Part shown: one piece after another, positions 57,501-64,000 of the stretch
Position numbering within the stretch: position 1 is the first letter of the stretch
How the letters are laid out: each line of letters opens with the position of its first letter
Assembly: GCA_030248195.1 (NCBI GenBank)
Contig: JASAND010020542.1
Span: 17,545-81,544 of the forward strand
Source of the DNA: Trissonchulus latispiculum
Taxonomy: Eukaryota > Nematoda > Enoplea > Enoplida > Ironidae
Length of the DNA stretch: 64,000 nucleotides
Direction: 5' to 3'
The notes under the pieces: generated by a model
What the model was told of the DNA's origin: nothing
Databases searched by the model: none
The model's input: only the letters and a program-made list of their open reading frames with translations
Made by a program: the position numbers and the translations under genes

Positions 57501-60500
57501 GTTCTTCAGTGTGTAGCAAAGAAAAAATAAACGCTGGTTTTTGGAGGCACCCTCTTGAGAGCACGAAATAGGCGTACCAATTTTTTGCTTAGCATGGATC
57601 AAACATTAGCATTCTTGGCATAGTTCTTGTGAGTATAAAATCTGGATATTATTTTGTTAGCTTTGAAATGTTTATCTTTAGTCATCGCGCCCCTCTTTAT
57701 CCAGGAAAAGAGCCACTATATCTGAAACCGATGGATGAAGGTGAAAAAGCTTATATCATGGCTGTTTCTGCTAGTGAATCAGCATTCCTGTTACAGTCTG
57801 CCGCCTGTCTGAGGGATTGGCGCGACAGGGATGTCCCGGCTGTCTTAATGGCCGTTCAGTATTTGTGCCAAACTGAAGTATGTTATAATATCAAGAGTGC
57901 ATAATTGCACTATATATAAGAAGAAGAGCAAGTCACTAGAGGGCTTCTCTTCTTGGCATTACGTAACGGTGCTCGACAATACAATATGCGAATGTTCTCC
58001 GTTTGGTGGCGGGTCGCTCTGTTCGACTAAGCATACCCCCCGTTCGTTTGGTGGGGGGGGGGGTAGCCGAAAAGAGGTCCTCGTTGGGTGGTCGGGGGGG
58101 GGGGGGGGATAGCAAACAGCCAATCAGGTTGCGGAGACCCCCTATGCGTTTGGTGGGGGTATTACGGTAGCTTCTGTTTATTTCCAGAATGGGTCCCCGT
58201 TTGATGGGGGGTAGCAAAAGGAGGTCCCCCTGTGGTGAGGGGGTAGACGAAAGAGGTCCCCCGTTTGATTGGGGGGGGGGGTAAGCAAATGTGGTCCCCG
58301 TTTGGGGATAGGGGGATGGGTGAGTCACCAACATCCAATCAGATTCAGCCAATCTTGAGCCGTGGTTGCACTTGACATTCTTCTGACAACGCGTTGTCAC
58401 GACTGCCGTTGCTACAGAATTGTCACAGAGTTGTTCGTGTAACCAGTAACAAAACGTTGTGACAACTGGTGGCAACGCGTTTGGGACCATTTGCGATTTC
58501 GTTGTGACAACGCAATAGTAAACACAGCGTTGGCTCAACAGCAAGTGTACGTTGACTGTCTTCACACGTAACGTGACGTTGTCACAAGATTGTCAAGTGT
58601 AACCACTGCTTTCAGGGCATTTTTAGGGTTTTTTTCGGAGGGGGGGCTTCCGGGGGGGGGGGGGAGATTTTTTGCGAAAATGAGCCAAAGAATGGTATTT
58701 TTGGCGTATTTTGCATGGTGAAACGCAAACAGTTCTCAAAAAGGCCAGGTTTTAAGCTAAAAACGGCTATTTTCACGAAAAAATCTCCGGCGTAGCCGGA
58801 AAAGTTTTGAAAATATGCCTATTTTTGGAAAAAATTTGGGCCTCCAAAAAATCCGGGGGGAGGGGAAGCAAAAATCCCGGGAGATGTCGATTTCGGGGTG
58901 AAGGTCAATTTCGGGAGGACCCTGCCCCCCTGTAAACAAATACCCTGGCTTTAGCCTGACCTGGCGACCCCCCCCCCAAACTGAGACCCCCTTCTGCCTA
59001 CCCCCCTTCCCAACCAAACGGGGAGGGGGTATGCTTGTCGACTGGCCACCACTGTCCACCAAACTGGCAAAAATTGCTGGGGGAAGCGTGGTGGGCATGA
59101 ATTTCTGGAGGGTGAGAAAAATTTTTCAAAAAATGCTTAAATAGCTATTTTTGCTGCTGAGTGCTGAGCTAAAAAATTAACTATTTTTAACCTAAATTCA
59201 AGCTTAAAATAGCTAAAAATGCTTTAAAATGCCGAAAACTCGGCCGAAGCCGGAAGCATTTTTCAACATTTTCCTCAAAACCCTATTTTCCTTGCACTTT
59301 AGAGTTCTGGGAGGAAGGCCCAAATCCTGGGAGAATATTCTTGGGGGGGGCAACCCAAGTCTGGGGGACTGCTTTCTGGTGGGGACCGCCCCCGCCCCCT
59401 CCCGTATTAAAAAGCCAGCCAAACGGGGGAACATTCGCTTATTGTGTGTGGAGTACCGTTACTCAATACACTGAAGAGAAGCTTTCTAGAGGCTTAGTGC
59501 AATTATGCACCCTTGATCTACTATGTTTATTGTGCGTACACCCCGCATACTGTTTATTGCTGGGTTTAAGCGTACGGATAGTGACGAAAATTTTTAAAAA
59601 ATAAAGATTGTTTTCATGATACCTTTTCGTACTGCTAGTATACTGTAGTTGAGCTTGTGTGTATAATAATTTCAGGGTCCACTTTTTCGAGAAGTGCGAG
59701 GAAAGGGCCTGGCCTATGGATGTGACATCACTGTCAAAATTGATTATGGCACAGTCCAACTGTTGCTTTATCGTACTGCTGATCCTGTTAGCGCCTATGA
59801 AGTTACAAAAGACGTTGTGGTAACATTATTTATTTGGCTTTATTAAATTCTATGCAGTTGTTGAATTGAATTTCTACATAGTTTAAACGTTGCAATGTAA
59901 TTTAGGTAACGTTAGGTTGTATCATTGTTGACCAACCGCCCCAGTTTATTGCCATGCCTGGCGGCCTGCTGGTCGCGGAGAAGCCGACGAGACGGCCGTT
60001 ATTCGACCAAACGTTTTGGGACTTGTTATAACATGCAATCAGCTGTAGTCGGCAATGGACACTTTATGACACAATTAGAGCGTTAAAGATGTTGCTTAGT
60101 TACCGAACAGTTTCATGTTTAGTCGGACGTATTTGGCGAGTCTGGAGAGCTGGATCCAGTTGAATTCGAGGCGGCCAAACGATCTCTGGTTTTTGAAATA
60201 ATTGAAAAGGCTGAGACGGTCCATTCTGCTGCTGAAGAGGCTTTTTATAATTATTTTCGTGGCTTACCTCCTGACTATACCAAGTACGGGTGCACCCAGC
60301 TTATCTTAATCGTAGTGCAATACGTAATAACAAGAGTACATAATATATAGGAGTGTGACAACCATACTTGAGGGGGGGGTCACCCCCCCCCCCCAGACCT
60401 TGACCTCACCTCCCCCAAATCCGGATTTTTCCGATTTTTTTAGGCAAAAAAACGGAATAACCGGTTTTCCGGCCGCCTCCGGCCGCCAATTCACCCCCCC

Positions 60501-63500
60501 CCAACCTTCCCCTCCTGCACATGTCTGGTGACAACTGACAGGTTCTCTGCTCTGTTATCAGCTGCAAGTATGTACATGCTCTGCACGCTAACGGCTGACC
60601 CGACCTTCACTTCAAATAGTATTGGTCGTTATCATTGCGTTCTAAAGCTCAAAGCATATACTAATTGGACGTACGCAGGGGTTGTGTTTTCGAGCTATAA
60701 CACGTAAAGTTTCGGCTAGTGAGCTTACTGAAATGTGTACTGCGTACACATTTGTGGGGGATCACTAGGTACACCAGAGATGAAACCGGGTCACTATTTA
60801 CTGACCCGGTGACCCGGTCGACCCCTGACCCGGTGACCCGGTGACCCGGTATTTTTGAAAATCCAGGTTTAAGCTTTCAAAAAATTAAAAATACTTTGTT
60901 GGGGTGCGGTGAGTGTTTTTTTACCATTTGGGTCATTTTTGACAACTAAAATATTAAGTTAGGTAAAAGTTTTTCTTTCCTTAAAGTGTAGCATCGGAAA
61001 GTGAATATTGTAAGTAAGCCGGAAAAAAATCAAAACGATTTGCACGATTTTGCACTCAATAATGTGAAGTTAACTACATATATAGCTTTTTGAATCAAAC
61101 GAATTGGAACAAAATACTTTGCCAAAGTCATAACATCATCTAATTATAATCATAGGGTTTAACATTAGCACTTTTCTGTTTTAGCATTATATGTTTTAGT
61201 AAAATATTTCATGTATATAGTTGTATGATTGAAATTTCACTCAGCGGAAATTCTTTGGAAATATTTTTTCGTATGGCTAGGATTCAGAGAATATGAAATA
61301 AAATCAAATGAAATAAAATCAATCACAATTGGTTCCTGAAGATATGTAGTAAGCCATATCAATTGCAAAAATGCAAAGTAAAACTCAGAATTTGTATACC
61401 TTGTTTTGCTGAGATTTTCCTTCTTACCGAGATTTGAAACCCATAGTCTGACTCTCCCCCTCCAAAAATAATCTCAGGGCCCATGTAATAGTTTTCATTT
61501 TCTAGTTAAGATTCAACGCAATCATTGTAGTTTCAAACCTAGATCTAAGCTTGATAGGACATTACAAATATTATGAGGACACTACTACAACGACAAGCAT
61601 TTAAAAAAACTACACGAACACGATTAAGTTAAGACTATTTCTATTGCTAGTTTTTGAGTAATTGTTGAAGTTTTCAGTTGGCAAAAAATTGGTAAAACTT
61701 TGAAAAATATCCTGTAACAGCAAAAAAAATTCCTCCAATCAAAAATACCGGGTCAACACCATGTCAGAGCTCCTGACCCGGTGACCCGGTGACCCGGTCC
61801 ATATAGTGACCCGAACTGACCTGGTGACCCGGTGACCCGGTTTCATCTCTGAGGTACACGATTGTGGGGGGAGAGGTCGGCCGTTAGCGCGCATAGCATG
61901 TACCTGCAACTGATAACAGAAAGCCTTTCAGCTGTCACATTCTTATTATGTACTCTTGGTCTTGGTCTTGGTAATAAGTAGTGGTTTGCATCTTATTAAG
62001 CGGTGAAGTTCTTTCCTTCTTCTAGCCTCTTTCTTTTTAGTTTGTTCATGTTGTCAAAAGCTAATTTTTCATTTTTTGTGTTGTAAAGAGACCTCCTGCA
62101 TTTTTCTTGCATAACGGAGTCAACGAAAGTCTGAATCGAAAATAGATGTCGGATTGGAGTTAGTGATTTCGGAAAATTTGTTCTACCCCCCTTAACGAAA
62201 GCAAATATACTTCCCTGGAATGTTTTTACAATATAGATTTCAGCATGTCAGACATGCCAACACGAATTTCAGCTCAGTCGTCAAGTACAGCAATAATGCA
62301 AGGATGCCGTTCTTACGTGCTATGCATACATTAACCAGTGTCGGATCCTGGGGAGGGGCTTGTCCCAAGAAAATTATGAGAGGGCTTGTACTTTGAACCA
62401 AACGTTTCAAGGGTGGCTTGTACCATAAGCATAACTTAACGCTAACAGTAATATAAATTTACTGTTTTTAAAGAATTTGGTGAAAATAATCAATTTGTAA
62501 GAAAAGTTTAAAATTTTGATCGATTGTTTGGAAAAACTAAGAAAGGGTAGTAAAAAAATTCCGGCGACGCCGGAAAATTTTTGGAGTTTCGGTGCGAAAA
62601 CCTATTTTTCTCAACCATTTCTGCTTACCCTTGCCCAATTTTCTCTTACCTTTGCCCCTTAGGCTGGTAGGGCTTGTACCTTGCCCGGGCTTGGGGGGGG
62701 GGGCTTGGGACCCCCCTTCATACCCCCGTGCTAAGTGCTAACCTATGGTGCTAATGTGTTTTAGAACGTTTGTTGAGAGAATCTGGACTGTGAAAATGGC
62801 AGATTTGGCTCCTGCGGCTAAGAAATACATTCTTCCTCTATTTGATCACAGTCTGTCAAAAGTGGCCATTACCTGTCATCCTTCGAAATTAGAAAAAATT
62901 GTTGAAGGCTTTAATAGGTAGGCAAACATACTATATCCTAATGCTTCAGCGAGCATGCTTTGATAGCGGTCGAAATTCTTAAACTGAGTACTGGGCAGTT
63001 GTGTGGATTCAACTTGTTATCTTGTAGACCATATCTTATGATCACCCTTATCCATACATTTTTAGTATCCGAAAGTTTATGAAAAAACAGAACGTAACTG
63101 AAACACCTAGCGAAAGCGTTAATAGTTACATTGAAACTGATTGAAATTTGAAATATATATAAACAATGTCCAGATGTATATATTCTGCAACAGCTGCTGC
63201 TATCCAGGGTCTTTCCCATTATCCCCCCCACAGCTCCGAAGAAGCACCGAAGAAGCACAATTTGACGGATTGAGATGAAATTTGGCAGGGGTAGGTTTTC
63301 GGACCTACTGATTTCAAAAATGCAAAAAACTTTAAATTTTAGTTGGTAATGGGGGACCAAGAGGATCGAAAGATTTTTGTCCATGATTTTGCTGAAAACT
63401 TGCATACAGGATATTCTGGGGCGCTTAGCACAAATCTGAAATCCGTTTTTCGATTCAGCTTTTCTTTCAATCCGTCAATTTGTGCTTATTCGGTACTTCT

Positions 63501-63751
63501 TCAGAGCTGTGGGGGGATAATGGGAAAGACCCTCTATCTACTCATATTATTGTATTATTATTTGATTCTTTAGTTCTATTGTACAATCATTTTTGTGCAG
63601 TGGAGCTGCAGTGGCATAGCTGGTGTTTTATGCATGTATGTTTCGTCCCACATCCTATAATCTTATTATTGTGCTTTATTTTAGTATGCAAAGAAAATTT
63701 ACGGTTGTTAGCTTGGACGATAAAGTTCTCACTGATACTCCAGAAGAATAA
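39554..63751 (+). CDS. M16-family zinc metallopeptidase (YOL098C/C05D11.1 type), 23 exons
   Basis: Predicted pitrilysin/insulinase-fold zinc peptidase; substrate unknown. Exons: 39554-39707, 41404-41486, 44021-44179, 44353-44562, 47504-47629, 47867-48010, 48482-48592, 48796-48887, 49357-49459, 49692-49766, 50693-50803, 52034-52177, 52334-52516, 53563-53665, 54100-54206, 56245-56425, 56686-56771, 57301-57458, 57682-57877, 59676-59819, 60123-60283, 62765-62917, 63685-63751. They total 3051 nt (1016 aa), and every junction is GT/AG and in phase. The inverted zinc motif HTLEH is at residues 63-67, and the third ligand is probably E156 in GVVYCEM. Family blocks: TGLTVTIADVESP, EVHHINGEGEDAG, YYRPENLNVIVTG, TIPYEDVVKQL, GPLFREVRGKGLAYG. 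No signal peptide or membrane segment is evident, so it is probably cytosolic. The start is the ATG at 39554; an in-frame ATG at 39539 is possible, and a ttttcag just before it could be an acceptor from an unseen exon. It ends DTPEE, TAA. Confidence 0.93.
39708..41403. other. Intron 1 of the metallopeptidase gene
   Basis: Largely unannotated unique-looking sequence. A minus-strand 99-codon frame at 40470-40769 resembles nothing I know. The phrase GAAATCCGTTTTTCGAT (about 40600) recurs in the element at 63205-63533, so part of 40540-40640 is probably a decayed member of that family. A short G run lies at 39975-39983. Confidence 0.4.
41718..42340 (+). repeat. GGGGTCGCG hairpin-repeat family, copy 4
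   Basis: Hairpin CATAGGGGTCGCGG.AGCGACCCCTAT is followed by AATATGTGTGAAAAG, four CTGCGCAGA/CTGCGCAAA-like units, TCGAGTTTAGTAT, CCGTTAAAAAG and a GGTTATGGCGGCGATG stretch. The last three are shared with copy 5 (51357). It runs on through 42340-42640 (a segment shared with 32300-33230) into the 147-bp array. Confidence 0.7.
42640..43620 (+). repeat. 142-147 bp tandem array, about seven copies
   Basis: Units share TCAAAAATGAAAGTTTTC, GTGGTCAAATTTGGTACC, GCGAGCTGAGCAACTTTTG and TAGAGTGCTGTGGTGGGG. GGTACC landmarks fall at about 42682, 42829, 42971, 43118, 43265 and 43412. The shorter 142-bp unit lacks one GGTGG. The monomer is clearly homologous in its first two-thirds to the 149-bp monomer at 23880-25050 but differs in the last third. 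Metallopeptidase intron 2. Confidence 0.9.
44647..46736. mobile_element. hAT-like element with TTCCTATTTTT arrays
   Basis: GCAAGCC(C/A) lies at 44639-44646 and 46737-46744 (7 of 8 match). Ends are AGGCCTCCTACT / AGTAGGAGGCCA. TTCCTATTTTT units lie just inside both ends (44659-44752 and 46630-46712). It contains the complete element 45682-46430 plus AT-rich sequence. Confidence 0.75.
45682..46430. mobile_element. hAT-like CATAGGTGTACC element, intron copy
   Basis: The 8-bp duplication GCTTGTAG lies at 45674-45681 and 46431-46438. Ends are CATAGGTGTACC / GGTACACCTATG. G-rich blocks sit inside both ends, with a CCGGCTTCGCCGG core at about 46149 and ACAAGGGGT units at about 46049-46100 and 46308. 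Same family as 9949-10502. Confidence 0.88.
48170..48450. repeat. Partial ATCAAGAG-family MITE, intron 6
   Basis: The right arm is recognisable (GAGCTTTAGAACACAC, GGGTGGGTCAGCC, ATTATGTACGCTTGATAT); the left arm is degraded. It ends about 30 bp before exon 7 of the peptidase gene. Confidence 0.5.
49914..50241. mobile_element. Short G-rich element with CAGGGTATTT ends
   Basis: Ends CAGGGTATTTGTTA / TAAAAAATACCCTG. Flanks are CACTT (49909-49913) and CACGT (50242-50246), a probable 5-bp duplication with one change. A CCGGCGAAGCCGG core lies at about 50073. Same family as 58613-58947. Intron 10. Confidence 0.7.
50915..51195. repeat. CTGG-type G/C-tract element, intron 11
   Basis: Left CTGGCTTTTGTTTAGTGGG and right reverse-complement CTGGGTTTTCTCTAGG are imperfect inverted repeats. 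The internal CACTATAAGGTGTCC resembles the middle of 9374-9716. No duplication recognised. Confidence 0.5.
51357..51570 (+). repeat. GGGGTCGCG hairpin-repeat family, copy 5
   Basis: Hairpin CATAGGGATCGCGGTAGTGACCCCTATG has compensating or mild stem changes. It shares TTGCGCAGA, TCGAGTTTAGTATACATG, CCGTTAAATTG and TTATGCCGGCGATG with copy 4. No tandem array follows. Intron 11 of the peptidase gene. Confidence 0.65.
51956..51993. repeat. 38-bp perfect palindrome (minimal MITE end pair)
   Basis: TCAAGAGTACATAATAGAT is followed immediately by its exact reverse complement. The half-site equals the terminal repeat of the ATCAAGAG family, so this looks like a MITE reduced to its two ends. Intron 11, about 40 bp before exon 12. 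Confidence 0.85.
53240..53500. repeat. Decayed G-tract/CCGGCGAA element, intron 13
   Basis: TTTTAGGTCAAACTTTCGGGGGAC, a CCGGCGAATCC core and poly(A)/poly(T) stretches in the order seen in other G-tract elements. The ends are unclear. Confidence 0.4.
54592..56065. repeat. Dispersed repeat (copy B) in intron 15
   Basis: Collinear with 37187-38394 at both ends (CTTTGTGCAGTGTTTTCG to about GAGAGAATTATGGCAAAA). The long G tracts of copy A are absent; instead there are G/C-tract segments at 54900-54970 and 55415-55770. Non-coding. Confidence 0.65.
56836..57215. mobile_element. ATCAAGAG-family MITE, intron 17
   Basis: The left end GTACATAATAACTAAGAGTGTGA is inverted at the right as CACACACTTAGTTATTATGCAC. 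Internally AGAGGGTCAG / CTGACCCTCT and GATCTGCA / TGCAGATC pairs support a full-length foldback. Ends within a few bases. Confidence 0.65.
57889..59518. mobile_element. ATCAAGAG-family element carrying G-rich insertions, intron 19
   Basis: The left ATCAAGAGTGCATAATTGCAC is inverted at the right as GTGCAATTATGCACCCTTGAT. The interior holds GTTTGGTGGGGG-type imperfect repeats (57999-58300), a GTTGTGACAAC/CACAACGTTGT-rich stretch (58380-58600), the 58613-58947 element and another G-tract repeat (59090-59410). The element almost fills the intron. Confidence 0.6.
58613..58947. mobile_element. Short G-rich element, CAGGGCATTT ends, GCTTT duplication
   Basis: The 5-bp duplication GCTTT lies at 58608-58612 and 58948-58952. 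Ends are CAGGGCATTTTTA / TAAACAAATACCCTG, and a CCGGCGTAGCCGG core lies at about 58787. Closely similar to 49914-50241. Confidence 0.78.
60330..61958. mobile_element. ATCAAGAG-family MITE split by a hAT element, intron 21
   Basis: The left ACAAGAGTACATAAT is inverted at the right as ATTATGTACTCTTG. Internal pairs include GAGTGTGACA / TGTCACATTC and GCTAACGGCTGACC near 60590. A C/G tract lies at 60369-60400. The unit is interrupted at 60775-61851. Confidence 0.7.
60775..61851. mobile_element. hAT-like element with GACCCGGT arrays
   Basis: The 8-bp duplication AGGTACAC lies at 60767-60774 and 61852-61859. Ends are CAGAGATGAAACCGGGTC / GACCCGGTTTCATCTCTG, very close to the Ac-type CAGGGATGAAA. 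GTGACCCGGT units lie at 60800-60850 and 61770-61840. The roughly 900-bp interior is AT-rich with no transposase. Confidence 0.9.
62540..62720. repeat. G-tract/CCGGCGACGCCGG repeat near exon 22
   Basis: The core CCGGCGACGCCGG at about 62562 and a G run at 62691-62703. It ends about 45 bp before the exon 22 acceptor. Borders not resolved; a sequence GTCGGATCCTGGGGAGGGGCTTG at about 62340 may mark the left end. Confidence 0.45.
63205..63533. mobile_element. MITE with CAGGGTCTTTCCC ends, last intron
   Basis: The inverted repeats start CAGGGTCTTTCCCATTATCC and extend about 60 bp each (through GCTCCGAAGAAGCAC). CTATC is duplicated at 63200-63204 and 63534-63538. The interior is non-coding. It lies between exons 22 and 23 of the peptidase gene. 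Confidence 0.75.
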
Positions 63752-64000
63752 ACAGATTTTCTGGGCAGCAGAACGGCAGCATAAATGTTGCATGTTATAA
63801 TTAGTTTTACAGATGGTGCATGTTTAATTTAGATTTTGCTGAAAGCTGGTGCTTTTTCTGCTGTTTGTGTCATCAATTAAACGGATGTTGTAGAATTAAA
63901 CATTTTGTTCATATGCAATGCAAATTGTGTTGCCTCCCTGAATATTCAAATAATTAGTATCGAACTTAATTAATGGTTTTAATAGTATATTTAACAATAT
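63752..64000 (+). other. Downstream of the metallopeptidase stop
   Basis: AT-rich flank, presumably 3' UTR. An ATTAAA at about 63876 is a possible poly(A) signal; the AATAAA overlapping the stop codon (63747-63752) is too early to serve. No other feature. Confidence 0.35.

Noticed and set aside
62938..63405. 155-codon minus-strand frame
   Set aside because: Overlaps the CAGGGTCTTTCCC MITE and intron sequence; no family resemblance.

Overview
This window looks like an animal (metazoan), probably invertebrate, nuclear genome. It holds three single-copy eukaryotic genes with spliced, phase-consistent exons bounded by GT/AG, embedded in transposon-dense non-coding DNA. I cannot name the species. 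The N-terminal GIY-YIG Penelope-like element and the YOL098C/C05D11.1-type M16 peptidase both fit an invertebrate. Most open frames outside the three genes are incidental readings of repeats.

Genes, left to right. (1) GINS1/PSF1 on the minus strand (1039-6521): 3 exons, 202 aa, a subunit of the GINS replication helicase complex. (2) An EHD1/RME-1-type dynamin-like ATPase on the plus strand (18344-34921): 8 exons, 546 aa, complete from start to stop with P-loop, DTPG, NKAD and a C-terminal EH domain with an intact EF-hand. (3) An M16-family zinc metallopeptidase of the YOL098C/C05D11.1 type on the plus strand (39554-63751): 23 exons, 1016 aa, with an intact HxxEH. The three are unrelated in function (DNA replication, membrane recycling, proteolysis). 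GINS1 and EHD are divergent, separated by about 11.8 kb made almost wholly of repeats.

Repeats dominate the rest. At least 13 hAT-like non-autonomous transposons can be delimited by 8-bp target-site duplications (12 exact, one with a single mismatch). Many have Ac-like TAGGGATG-type ends, and most of those carry a family-specific short motif array just inside the ends (TTTCAG, TTCCGG, GGGGCC, GGAAAAAA, GGGCCCGG, GACCCGGT, TTCCTATTTTT). They are nested inside each other so cleanly that insertion order can be read. A second set of G-rich elements has CTGG/CAGGGT ends and 5-bp duplications. A third family (ATCAAGAGTACATAAT ends) occurs in introns of both EHD and the peptidase gene. One EHD intron (9.8 kb) contains a Penelope-like retroelement with an N-terminal GIY-YIG domain, flanked by 670-bp direct repeats and enclosed by 181-bp inverted repeats. 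A further family starts with a GGGGTCGCG..GCGACCCC hairpin and, in at least two copies, runs into a tandem array of about 142-149 bp monomers. I consider this composite repeat and the hAT motif arrays the most interesting unexplained material.
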